NCBI GenBank assembly: GCA_949752735.1
Contig: OX457047.1
Location: 12,713,976 to 12,777,975, forward strand
Direction of reading: 5' to 3'
Origin: Lumbricus terrestris
Taxonomy: Eukaryota > Annelida > Clitellata > Crassiclitellata > Lumbricidae
DNA length: 64,000 bases
How positions within the stretch are numbered: position 1 is the first letter of the stretch; each line of letters begins with the position of its first letter. Position numbers and translations under genes: made by a program. The notes under the pieces were generated by a model that did no database searches, was not told the origin of the DNA, and saw only the letters and a program-made list of their open reading frames with translations. Shown one piece after another: positions 53,636 through 63,928 of this stretch.

Positions 53636-54908
53636 CAGTGGTGCGCAACCTGCGGCCGTACGGCTGCATGCAGCCGTGAGAGGAAGAATTGGCGGCCGTG
53701 GATGCGAGGTCTAATTATATATTACATACTGGTGGCCATGTGTTGATTAATTCATAAATATGTTTGTTCCAATATTTTGAAACTAAGGAGGTAATTAGTT
53801 ACATATGTCTCTGTTTGAGTGTATGTAGGGATTAATTAGCGGCTAATTAATCCCTAATTATTAGCCCATGCTCTCTCTCTAGAAGCACGTAGGCTACTCA
53901 TGGCTCATGCACACAAGAATGCCACACATTGTCCGTCGCATGTGCATTGCACCTTAGACTCAGAGGTATCAGCTGCATATGCATCGTCCAGATGTAGCTC
54001 AAAGAGGCCGGCAAAGTAATACTATCCCATCTCCAGCCCTCGACAGTCAATCACTGCATACAATATCGTACCAATATTCCTCCACTAGTTCGTGGAAAGA
54101 CCTTAATATTGTGTGAGCAGAGGTGACAGTCAGCTGGCGGGGAAGACCCGGAAGAGTGCCCATTGCCGAAGGAAACTTACACCACTGATAATCTTCAGGT
54201 ATATTAGGTTACCCTGTACAAATGTATCTGTGCAGGGCAGTATGCGAAACAGGTGGCGTATTAATTAAGCCGGGGCTCAACCCTTGATCATGCGGTTGTC
54301 TGTCTGGTATGCATGAATAGGTCACCCTCTCACTGCGAATTTAGAAGAGGAACCAATAGGTGATTTTTCTGTATTCTATATGTAAAGTGTGAACATAGTG
54401 CAGATCAAAAATCGCGAGCTGTCAATTTATTTGATTATGATGTCTCTGAAAAGAAAGCGAACATTGGAAGAGGAGAAGAGAAGCTTCAATGAGAAATGGG
54501 AAACCGATTTTTTTGTAGTGGAGACAGCTAATAGGCAGTGAAATAGTTAAAACCATAAAAGGGACAATGCAAAACAGCATTTCCGCCGTCATGAATCTCA
54601 TCCCTATGCTAAATTAGAAGGCGATTCGAGAAAGGTTTGTGTGGATAACTTGAGTCTCCCGACTTGTCACGCCTCACAGCCAACATCCAAGACCAAGGCA
54701 GTCATCAACTTCATCAGTAAACTTTATTATTTCTAACGGAAAACTTACCAATTTCTGGACATCGTCAGTTTACTAACATTATCTTATTTCTCATCACAAT
54801 AGACATGCATAAAATTTTAAATATCGCAGTAGCAGATATCTTGGCAGCCGTGGTAAGAATATGAGCCTTTGATGCGGCCGACATGAACGAAAAGGTTGCG
54901 CACCCCTG
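53636..54908 (+). mobile_element. hAT element with decayed BED-finger gene (copy A)
   Basis: The ends are CAGTGGTGCGCAACCTGCGG and GGTTGCGCACCCCTG, with a perfect 8-bp duplication TATTAAAG at 53628-53635 and 54909-54916. Near 54440 the + strand begins MSLKRKRTLEEE...SFNEKWETDFFVVETAN, the N-terminus of a hAT/BED protein. The zinc-binding part is lost through a deletion (about 26 bp relative to 62567). It is 1273 bp long. Confidence 0.94.
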
Positions 54909-55089
54909 TATTAAAGCAATAGGTTAGTCTAAAAATTGGTCAATAAATAGTTATTTTCTTGACACTTATTTCACCCAGCTGATTTGTTTTGGGAGGCTAT
55001 CAAGTTCATAAACTTTCATTGTGCTCTTAATGAATGCACCTAGCATGGGGAGGGACTTGGGGAGAAATGTGTCCCTCCCCATTATCGAT

Positions 55090-55480
55090 TAAAAAAATCC
55101 ATGTAGCATTTCAGGCTGTCATTTTAACGAAATTGCTCATTAGTTCAGCTCTGATAGTCGTGGTTTAAGACTTCCAGAGTATTGCCTCCCATTACTTAAT
55201 TTTTTAAAATTCTTACACTGCAATGGTCGTCATTTCAATAAACATTTCCCATAATTTCAATGCTTAAGACTTCAATAAGTCACCTACCCATTGCTTTTGT
55301 TTTATTTGCACACTAGTGGCAGCACTTTAAGCTGTCATCTTAACGAAATTACTCATGATTTCAGTGCTCATATACGTGGTTTTAACACTTCAACAAAATA
55401 TTCCCTCCGCATTGTTCAATTTTTTACCTTACACACGGTAATATCGTCAAATGACATTTTAACAAAATTGCTCATTATAA
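55090..55480. repeat. Diverged tandem repeat, about 120-bp period
   Basis: Three to four units share GCTGTCATTTTAACGAAATT, GCTCATTAGTTCAGTGCTCA, a GTGGTTTAA(G/C)ACTTC block and a CCTCCCATT-like block (55118, 55215, 55335, 55450). There is no coding sequence. Confidence 0.8.
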
Positions 55481-56140
55481 ATTTCTACATTTTTATGAAA
55501 TATCTCTGAAACATTGGGACATAGGCAGCTCAGCCACACCACAAAGTTGAGCGAACGTCCCCTGTCCTTCAAAGTATCCACCCGTGTATAGGCCTCACTA
55601 GCAGAGAGCATAGATTATTTGAGCAAACTGGGTACCGGGTATTGCTACATTTTTTGGAAGAATGGTAAAAGTGGAATTTACATTTTAAAACAAAAAATTA
55701 AATTAGCAGCCGTGTTCCAACGAATAAATCATAACAAATTTATTCTGTATTATAAGTTGCTATAGTGTAGCGATGAAATTGCCAGTGCATGAACATTTGT
55801 GCATCTGTTGAAAATTTCTGAAGGCCTTGGGCAACCCCTGGAAAATCGTCGACCCACAGGTTGAGACCCACAGGTTGAGAACCGCTGGTTTAAGGATAGG
55901 TGATCATCATTAGTGCAGTGATTTTGAATGGTGGGCTATGACATAAATCAGTTGAACAAAGCGACCTTGTTAAGAGAATTTTTTAGCAAATTTAGCATTA
56001 TTTTTTATTAATCCAAGTTATATTGAAGCAAGAATTCTTCATCAATCCCACTTTGATATATATACCCTTAAATAACAAACGTATAGCCTACTGTTGTGCA
56101 ATGGGGTACGAGCATAGACTTAAGGCCCTAAGTTAGTGGT

Positions 56141-56880
56141 TCCCCAAAAGTGGTCCGCCAGGCCTAAAAACTGGACCACTCAACCTCCCAAGGAATTAAC
56201 AAAAATATATGCAAAAATTGTCAATTTGGATAGTAGAATACATAATTTTTTCAATTAGATATTATTCTATTTAGACGTTAATAAATAACAGCAAACATTC
56301 CATTATGATTACATTTTAGCAATTTTATATGCTTTTAGTCAAATAAAGCATAAAATAAACAGACAAATGTATCAAATTCGCTAAATTCTGATGATCGAAA
56401 CCAATATAGGCCTACTATGAGTCCATGCAGATTTGCTTTCATTTTTGCAATCTAATTGGCATTTCATCCGCACTGGAAATAACTTTCTAATTAAGTTTTT
56501 TATTAAACGTTTTAATGTAAAAATATTTCTTTTAAAAATGAGCGAGGAATCAAGAAAAAGAATGAAAGTTGGAAGGAAATGCGAAAACGTGAATATAATT
56601 AAGAATAGAAAGAAAAGTTATATGTTTATTCTTGGTCATAATGGAAAACCGGTCTGCTTGATTTGTGAGCTTGCCGTACTGCTTCAGTTAAAAAAATATA
56701 TAACCTGGAGAGACACTTCAACCGTAGGCTAGTCGCACAGCCGCTACAACAAATCTTCAACCTGACAGTGAAAAACTGGCTTATAATATTCAGCAATAAA
56801 AATTGCATTATACTTAAAATTATCAAAATTAAAGAGCATTTAACTACAAATATGATTTACTAAAAGAATTATCCTTATTC
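56141..56880 (+). mobile_element. hAT left part with BED zinc-finger fragment
   Basis: AGTGGTTCCCCAAAAGTGGT is a hAT-like left terminus. At 56538 the + strand reads MSEESRKRMKVGRKCENVNI and SYMFILGHNGKPVCLICELA, a BED-type CxxC. After a frameshift it continues KYNLERHFNRR, the H-x-x-x-R/H half. Most of the transposase is missing; a LINE follows at about 56880. A candidate right end, GGTTGGGAAACACTG, lies at 60259-60273 with imperfect flanks (CCCTAAGT versus ACCTAAGC). Confidence 0.7.
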
Positions 56881-57345
56881 ACGCAAAGTAGTAGACCCCA
56901 CTGCCTGGTGGGGTCTACCACAGAAGAGATCGGTCGCGCTTGGATTGTCTCTTGCGCCGAATCCAGCGGATGGGGTTCCTGCCCAAGGCCTCGCTCACTG
57001 CTGTTGAGATGGTTGAGGAAGCCGACGAGCATGCTCCGCACTGCCATATGGAACAGTTGCCATGTCCTTCGCGACCAATTTCCCTCAATGTCTAGTACGG
57101 TTTACAGCCTTCGACCCTGATGCTATAATTTCAGGCTCCCGCAAAAGGACAATAAAAACTTTATTTCCAGAGTCCTCTACAGAGTCGCTAACAATCATTA
57201 AATCTAATTACCAATGATCTATTTACGAAGACGCATTAATTTAATTTTGTTTTTTCTTAGGTCACTATGTACCAGGCTGCGGTGTGTCATCCTGCTCTTC
57301 TTCATGAAATAAACGAATATATATATATATATATATATAAAGATC
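56880..57345 (+). mobile_element. CR1/jockey-like LINE 3' end with (AT)n tail
   Basis: The coding remnant carries AIWNSCHVLRDQFPSMSSTV (57037-57096), the same block as AVIWNSCHVLRDQFPQMTST of the copy at 38509-39000, with frameshifts. The 3' UTR ends with ACCAGGCTGCGGTGTGTCAT, ATGAAATAAACGAA and (AT)n at 57321-57341. Confidence 0.85.
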
Positions 57346-58806
57346 TTGTAATGGTCCTTACCCCTGCTACAATCTAATTGCTTAGCGACCAGACTTCAGA
57401 TCAGAGATCAAGTTACCTATTTCTTTATTTGCCCCCCTATCGTGGATTTATAGGTCAATGGTCTAAATGTCAATCAATCAATAAGACAGCTCAGTTTGAA
57501 TATTAATTATGTATTAAAATATATGAATATCAATCATGTATAAACAGCACACAATCAATGAATAATCTATCTAGGGGTTTCGGAATGTCTGAGCTTATAA
57601 TATTCAGCAAGGCCTATTCATCTTACTTAGACCAGTACTTCTTGTCTTATTTTAATGATATTCAACTATTCTACCATTCCATGATGACTCTTTAATTCAG
57701 AATGGGTTTCACCACTGCGAAGGCTTTTTCCATCATGTCCGTTGCGACTTGTAGCTTCTTTAATTGATTCTTCTCTTGATCGTTTCAAAGAGATGACTGT
57801 CACAACCAGCTCCAACTTGACCGACAAATGTTCCTTGTCGTTTCGACTTCAATTACACCGTCCATTGAAAGTTCCACGTTACCGTATTGTCTCTAAGTTC
57901 GTATCGCAACTTAAGATCGATGAGATGCAATTAGTTCAGTGTTCTATCGGAAGACCGTTTAGGCTAAGCTCCGACACCGTCACTGGTTAGTTTCGATGCT
58001 AACTCTCACCGTTCGTATTACAACTTCGCATGACGAATTAAACGACAATTTATGCTTCTACTCGAAGAAGTGTTTGTCCCACGAATGGAAATCTTTCCAT
58101 TTGAATGTGGTGCACCAACACCGTAGCGACTAACCGTCTGCCATCAACACAGTCAACCATCAACTCTCCGTCGTGTCGCCTCTGCAACGTCCCAGTGCGC
58201 ATGCGCAGCAGATGACAATTTCCACCGGTCTTCTCACATTGAACTGTCCAGTTAGAAGATGCCACAACACACTGCAACTAAGTGAATTTCCCCCAAATTA
58301 ATCTACTTTTGCCTCTATGTACTGGTCGGAAGTACTGATCCATTTATTAACTAGTTATAATTATAATGAATATCAATTCACTATAATTGTAACTAGAGGC
58401 CTTTCCCTAACTTAACATGAATAATGAATATTACCAGTCTATAATATACATCAAGATAAGAAGGTATGTGTAAGGACCAAGGACATCATTACAGACCTTA
58501 AAAGCCTTTTAAAACTTAAAACTTAAGTATTATTAAAAAGGTGTAAGCCATGTCTAAGACTTCATTGATTATTTATTATAATACCACATGTGACTCAAAG
58601 ATAAACATAAGAAATTATTCTTCGTTTCTCCACTTTTCCTTTCATTCCTCATGCAATAAGTTGCGGTATGTCAACGGAATTTTCTTGAATAAACGAAATA
58701 TACAATTATACATACATGCATTATATATTGTATATATATAATCACTGTGTTGTCAATTAAATTTAAAATAAATTTTAATCTTGTCCCCATGTCCCCCGAC
58801 TAAGAA
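57346..58806. other. Unassigned stretch with two coding-like frames
   Basis: A minus-strand frame at 58277-58050 (MQCVVASSNWTVQCEKTGGN ... VHHIQMERFPFVGQTLLRVE) and a + frame at 57742-57990 have balanced composition, but I recognise no family. TGTAATGGTCCTTAC at 57347 and GTAAGGACCAAGGACATCAT at 58470 form a weak inverted pair. A decayed copy of the LINE end TGCGGT(A/G)TGTCA...TAAACGAA appears at 58662-58703. Confidence 0.35.
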
Positions 58807-59810
58807 TCTATATAAATAAAAATATAAAACGTTACCGTTTGCTACCTAGGTTCTCGGAAAGTTCTTGACCGATTGTTTTGAAAATTTTCGCAAAACATTC
58901 CATTCGAACATGAGCGGGTTTGTATAATGCCTTTTGGGAAAAGCGCAATCTTTAAGACAAAAAAACCACGACTTTTAATTCCATTCGAGCGATTTCGATT
59001 TCAATTTCCATCTGATCGACGTTGCTTTCGAATGCAGCCTTTTTTATAGCGCAATATCCGTGCGTCCTTTTATAGTGCATTTATAGCTTTCTACAAAATC
59101 AACGATTTCGAAAACTTCACCTATTGCTTTCATATTTTCACACAACAATACGATCGGGTTTTTATATGCTTCTTTGGAAAAAGCGCCAAATGCGAAAAAT
59201 TTTACCACAACTTTGCATTTGAATCCAGCGATTTTGATTTCAAATTTCCACATTAACGTTGCATTCGAATGTGTGCGTGTTTTTATAGTGCATCGATTGC
59301 GCGTGTTTTTATAGCGCATCTATCGGTTTGTACAAAATCAAGGATCTCGGGGAGGAGGGGAGGAATGGTGGGGGAGGGAGGGATTGAGAGAGGGAGGAAA
59401 AATGGAGGTAGGGAGGGAGAGAAGCAGAGGAAAGGAGGTAGAGGGAATGGAGGTAGGGAGGGAGAGAGGCAGAGGAAGGGAGGCAAAAGGTAGGGAAGGA
59501 GGGAGGGGAGGAGGGAGGGAGGGGTGGGGGAGGGAAGGAGAGGGAAGGAATGGAGGTAAGGAGGGGAGAGGGAGGGAGGCAGGGGAAGGGAGGTAGAAGG
59601 GAGGGGAGGGTGAGAGTGAGGGAGGGAGGGACGGAGGGGAATGGAGGTAATTAGGGAGGGAGAGGGAGGGACACAGGGGAAGAGAGGTAGAGGGGAGGAG
59701 AGGGAGGGAGAGGGAAGGGAGGTAGGGGAATGGAGGTAGGGAAGGAGAGGGGCAGGGGAAGGGAGGTAGGATATTTTCAGCCACAGCAACGCGTGGCCGG
59801 GTACAGCTAG
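58807..59810 (+). mobile_element. Helitron with expanded polypurine interior
   Basis: It starts TCTATATAAATAAAAATA after A (58806) and ends GTGGCCGGGTACAGCTAG before T (59811), the A|T insertion and TC...CTAG ends of Helitrons. A short stem GCCAC/GTGGC lies about 15 bp before the 3' end. The interior holds CGATTTCGATTTC-like repeats and a long purine tract. No Rep/helicase gene, hence non-autonomous; 1004 bp. Confidence 0.9.
59349..59765. repeat. GGGAGGGA-rich polypurine tract
   Basis: About 415 bp of almost only A and G on the + strand, made of degenerate GGAGGTAGGGAGGGAGAG units. It has many GGG runs, so it could form G-quadruplex or triplex structure. The six-frame open stretches here come from low complexity. 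Confidence 0.95.
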
Positions 59811-60215
59811 TAATAATAATAATATTCTCTTTATTCAACAATCCGGTTGACAGACCGCAACCGGTTACTGTGTACGATTATGCAGTTTAAACAATTCACA
59901 AGAACGAGGATCACAGATTACATAAATCTTAACTACACTAACTGATCAGACAGCCTGCAATAATCGGCGCTAATTTATTTATTTATTTATTTCAGAAATT
60001 TATATAGCGCCTCTTCAAGGTAGGCTACTCAGAAGCGCTCCCGGCCCAACCACGGCTAAATAAAAGTTTTTAGGTTCTTAAGGAACAGAGCGGAGTGACC
60101 CTGGGAATTAAGCGCAGTGTAACAGGGAGCCTACAAAGCAAATCCGCCCAACGAAGGTTCGCTACCCCTCGCACTCTACACCAGCGTGTTATCCATTACT
60201 CTACCGCTTCCCAGA
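59811..60215 (-). mobile_element. tRNA-derived SINE split by a LINE tail
   Basis: Minus strand: the head GGGAAGCGGTAGAGTAATGG is at 60215-60190, then the B-box-like region, then the body, ending in (ATT)n at 59811-59825. The body contains AACCGGTTGCGGTCTGTCAA. At 59977-60110 a CR1/L2-type LINE 3' tail with an (ATTT)n end is inserted. It shares a head with 8001-8235 and a body with 23455-23605. Confidence 0.82.
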
Positions 60216-60279
60216 AAAAAAGAAAAAGGGTCCCTGAGGTAAAAAAAGGTTAAAAAAAGGTTGGGAAACACTGACCTAA

Positions 60280-61279
60280 GCTGACGATTCTTGACCTAGG
60301 AAATATAATATATTTTGAAACTTTACGTCATTTAGGCCAAGATACCATAATTAGGAACAGATACAAGTGGAAAATATATTTTAAATGGGAACATACTAGT
60401 GTTGTTTAACTGATAGAAACAGACATTTTCATGTTCTTATACGAATAATCCAAAATGGCCAAAAACATGGAGGACTAGGTTGGCTAATAAACTTGCGATT
60501 TCCTATTATGTTCCGATGATGACAGTTTCGATAAATCTGACCGTTAATAAGTGTTTGATATATCAAGTGACGAAAAAGAAGTGGGTTTTACCAAATGAAA
60601 TTCTGACTTTGACACGAGTTCACATATCTATGGCATTCACCACATTCGACATCTCTTGCCAAACAAAGTGGAATGAAACAATTTTATAACTGGTAAGTTA
60701 TTCTGCCAAAAATGAACCTTTTTTATGCCACTGACAATATGTTACATTGTAATGTGGAAGAGGCAGCGGAAAACACTAAAAAGGAAGAGAGTAGACAGTT
60801 TGAAATCGCAAAATTATGTGCTATATCAATTAAAAACCTAATTTCCTTAACCTCATACCTAGGGCAGCATGAGCAATAATACACAATACTGTCGGTGCAT
60901 ATTCATTTAGATTGCCAAATTGAAAACGACAGACAATAACAATTTTATAGTAATATTTGGCTTTTATATTTAAGGTCAAAATCATAATTTTTTTAAACTT
61001 TCAATTGTGATTTTCTATGGCTCTGATATGTTTATGATAATAATAATGAACGAATACTTCTATTGAAGTCAGACTTCATGTCCTATCAATTTCGTCGACA
61101 TCCATGTCAATGTATAGTAAGTAAAAAACCTTTTTATTGCAGTTTCTGACCATGACTTGAAAATAATCTGGTACAAATTTGGTTGTGTAAAAATTTGTAT
61201 TAGATGCCCATGAGTATACGACACGGGTATGGGTGTGTGGTTGGTAAAACTCTGTGTAACCCGCATGTTATGTGTGTGA
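60280..61279. other. Unassigned stretch
   Basis: A/T-rich with no recognised gene or element. The + frame at 60480-60689 is short and matches nothing known. Confidence 0.4.
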
Positions 61280-61606
61280 ACATACGGCAGCGGTGCGCAA
61301 CCTGCGGCCGTATGAGGAAGAATTGGCGGCCGTGGACGCGTGGTCTAATTATTACATACTGGCAGCCGTATGTTGATTAATTCATAAATATTTTTATTCC
61401 TATGTTTTGAAACTAAGGTTATGTGAGGTAATTAGATACATAATTATGTCTGTTTGAGTGTATATAGGAATTAGCCCGTGCTCTCTCTAGAAGCACGTAC
61501 TCATGCACACAAGAATGCCACACATTGTCCGTCGCATGTGCATGCACTTTAGACTCAGGGGTATCAGCTGCATATGCATCATCCAGATGTAGCTCAAAGA
61601 GGCCGG

Positions 61607-62055
61607 TGTCACGAAATAGAGTATCCCCCGTATTAATTGTATCCCCCCAAATTTAAAAAAGTCAAAAAAACCGCTTCCGCTTGTATTTTTTTTGCAAATT
61701 AATTTTCATCTGCTTTGTTTTGAACAATGACACTAACAGGTATGTTTATTCCTACTAGATAATTTGTTTTGCTCTGTTTTTAGAGCACTTAAAACATTTA
61801 AAACGCTTAAGAACACTCAGAGACACTATATAAATTCGAGTTGCCTTTATCTGAGAATTGCTTAGGACACTTAAAACAATTAGAGTCACTTTAAATTTTG
61901 ATTACAGCATAACTTTTTTTATTATGCTCATTTTTCAAAAAGGGGGATAGAATGGTTTATCCTCCCGGATAGTATAGGCCGGTTAATTCCATCCGGGGGA
62001 TGAATTAATCTATCCCCCCGGATAGCTTTCAGGGGGGATACTCCGTTTCGTGTCA
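61607..62055. mobile_element. 449-bp TIR element with 4-bp TSD (CCGG)
   Basis: TGTCACGAAATAGAGTATCC on the left pairs with the complement of the right end (TGACACGAAACGGAGTATCC), 20 of 23 positions. It is flanked by CCGG at 61603-61606 and 62056-62059. The paralogous hAT copy at 54008-54012 has a single CCGG with no insert, which proves the borders. The interior has CCCCCCGGATA blocks. A 4-bp TSD in CCGG with TGT... ends would fit a Ginger-like non-autonomous element, but no integrase is present to confirm that. Confidence 0.9.
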
Positions 62056-62461
62056 CCGGCAGAGTAATACTAGCCCATCTCTAGCCCTCCACAGTCAATC
62101 ACTGCATACAATATTGTACCAAGATTCCTCCACTAGTCCGTGGAAAGATCTTGATATTGTAGAGCAGAGGTGACAGTCAGCTGGCGGGGGAAGTGCCCAT
62201 TGCCCAAAGAAACTTACACCACTGATAATCTTCAGGTATATTAGGTTATGTATCTGTGTAGGGCAGTATGCGGAACAGGTGGCGTACTAATAAGCCGGGG
62301 CTCAGTCCTTGATCATGCGGTTGTCTGACTGGTGTGCATGAATAGGTCACTGACTCACTGCGAATTTAGAAGAGGAATCAATAGGTGATTTTTCTGTATT
62401 CTATATGTAAAGTGTGAACATAGTGCAGATCAAAAATCGCGAGCTGTCGATTTACTCGATT

Positions 62462-62701
62462 ATGATGTCTCTGAAAAGAAAGCGAACATTGGAAGAGAAG
62501 AGAAGCTTCAATGAGAAATGGGAAACCGATTATTTCGTAGTGGAAACAGCTAATAAACAATCCATGAAATGCCTCACCTGCAGTAAAATAGTGAAAACCA
62601 TAAAAGGGGACAATGCAAAACAGCATTTCCGCCGTCATGAATCTCATTCCTATGTAAAATTAGAAGGCGATTCGAGAAAAGTTTGTGTCGGTAAACTTTA
62701 A
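62462..62701 (+). pseudogene. hAT transposase N-terminal fragment with BED zinc finger
   Basis: MMSLKRKRTLEEKRSFNEKW then ETDYFVVETANKQSMKCLTC, SK, VKTIKGDNAKQHFRRHESHS. The two Cys (CLTC) and two His (HFRRH) form a BED-type finger as in SPIN/ZBED-like hAT transposases. An in-frame TAA ends the frame at 62701 just after KVCVGKL; the dimerisation and catalytic domains are missing. It is an internally deleted remnant rather than a host gene. Confidence 0.85.
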
Positions 62702-62779
62702 TATTTCCAACGGAAAACTTGCGTATTTTTTTAAATCGTCATCGTCACTGATTACTAGCATTATCCTATTTCTCGTCAC

Positions 62780-63000
62780 TCATTCATTCATTATTAGAAT
62801 TTATATAGCGCCCCTTCAAGATACTACTCAGAGGCGCTCCCAGCCCAGCCACAGCAAAAGAAAAAAGATTTAAGAGATTTAAGAAATAAAGATTGACTGG
62901 TCAGGTGGAGGAGATGAAGGTTAGAAGGGAGGTCATTAATGAGTACTGCCGTGACTGGCCGGAGTTAACACACCGAGGCGCCGCTCCCTCTCTTATGTCA
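62780..63000 (-). mobile_element. Retroelement 3' end inserted in hAT copy B
   Basis: CATTCATTCATTATTAGAAT and TTTATATAGCGCCCCTTCAA, then CTACTCAGAGGCGCTCCCAG, is the CR1/L2-type tail. The sequence is absent from copy A between ...TTTCTCATCAC and AATAGACATGC, so it is a younger insertion of about 220 bp. Either a LINE tail or a SINE with that tail. Confidence 0.85.
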
Positions 63001-63120
63001 CAATAGACATGCATAAATTTTAGATATCAAAGCAGCAGATATCTTGGCGGCCATGGTAAGAATATGAGCCTTTGATGCGGCCGACACGAACGAAAAGGTT
63101 GCGCACCCCTGACATACGGT

Positions 63121-63288
63121 AATGAAGGATTCAAGACAACTGAGAGCTTTATCCTTGATTCCAAATGAGTGTGACAGTCACTGAATTGGACTTCCTCAAG
63201 GTTCCTACTGGTGGCTTGAGGTGGATTCGAACCTGGAACCCACAGGCCCCAAAGCACCGAACCCACCACTACACCACCATGCCCGGCG
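63121..63288 (-). mobile_element. tRNA-derived SINE, minus orientation
   Basis: On the minus strand it starts GGGCATGGTGGTGTAGTGGT (A box TGGTGTAGTGG). It has a perfect B box GGTTCGAATCC and ends within GAATCAAGGATAAAGCTCTC. It lies directly between two TE borders. The head is the same type as the next SINE. Confidence 0.85.
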
Positions 63289-63296
63289 GTATATAC

Positions 63297-63928
63297 TGGA
63301 GCTGAACCGAATATTCATATTGGATTTGCTTCGAACTCAAAAAGCTTTGAATAGTCTATTTGTATTTGGCCAAATAGTGTATTCAAACTAAATATGAATT
63401 GTAAATGCATGGTGTGGACCGTGGTGGTGTAGTGTGGCGTCGGTGCCTTGGAGCCAGAGGGTTTCAGGTTCTAATCCACCTCAAGCCGCCGCGTAGGGAC
63501 CTTGAGCAGGGACCTTCATTTGCAATTGCTCGGGTGCTTCAGCATGAAACTCCGATGCAGTGTCCGTGGCGTAGTCGGGAGTGCCTCTGAATAGGAGCTT
63601 GAAGGAACGCTATAGAAATGGAGAAATAAAAGTAATAAATGTGCTACATGAAATTAGTGCTTCACTGCATAGTTTCCATTGTGACCTAAACTCTCCTTTA
63701 AGCCTCCAATCTATGCATTCTAAGGCATATAAATCTTAAACTTTTTGAGTTTCGTAAATTAAACATACAGGCCATGTTCTGTATGAAAGTCAATTTACAT
63801 GCGCTTAGTTTTACCTTTACCCCTCACTGTTGCTGCCCAATATTTTATCTGTATTCTTATTCAGCCAAATAATATGGCCAGTTATATGTATTCGGCTGAA
63901 TCGTAAAATGCTATTCGGTTCAGCTCTA
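63297..63928. mobile_element. hAT-type MITE (GAGCTGAACCGAATA ends)
   Basis: GAGCTGAACCGAATA at 63299-63313 and its complement TATTCGGTTCAGCTC at 63912-63926 are perfect 15-bp inverted repeats. The flanks GTATATAC and GTAAATAG match at 6 of 8 positions. A SINE is nested at about 63410-63640. Confidence 0.8.
63410..63640 (+). mobile_element. tRNA-derived SINE with a LINE-type 3' tail
   Basis: The + strand head GGTGGTGTAGTGTGGCGTC has an A box and GGTTCTAATCC a B box. Its 3' end GGAGTGCCTCTGAATAGGAG, CTTGAAGGAACGCTATAGAAAT copies the 3' tail of the CR1/L2-type LINEs. That is how a SINE is expected to borrow the LINE's reverse transcriptase. It ends in AATAAAAGTAATAAAT. Confidence 0.85.

Larger units (their letters stand above)
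53188..55887. mobile_element. hAT element, 2.7 kb, with a nested hAT
   Basis: CAGCGGTTCTCAACC and GGTTGAGAACCGCTG are perfect inverted ends, with a perfect 8-bp duplication GTTTAAGG at 53180-53187 and 55888-55895. A GGTTGAGACCCACAGG duplication adjoins the right end. The native interior includes a tandem array at 55090-55480. No transposase was found outside the nested element. Confidence 0.94.
61288..63111 (+). mobile_element. hAT element with BED-finger exon (copy B)
   Basis: The ends are CAGCGGTGCGCAACCTGCGG and GGTTGCGCACCCCTG, with a perfect 8-bp duplication ACATACGG at 61280-61287 and 63112-63119. Two insertions relative to copy A (53636-54908) are a 449-bp element in CCGG at 61607 and a retroelement tail at about 62780-63000. 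A BED-type N-terminus is intact at 62462-62701. The rest of the transposase is absent. Confidence 0.95.

Noticed and set aside
59283..59841. Long proline/serine/leucine frames on the minus strand
   Set aside because: They are translations of the GGGAGGGA polypurine tract; low complexity keeps several frames open.
56141..60273. A single 4.1-kb hAT spanning the BED fragment, LINE, Helitron and SINE
   Set aside because: The right end GGTTGGGAAACACTG is plausible, but the flanks match at only 6 of 8 positions and the interior is too disturbed; kept as a possibility only.
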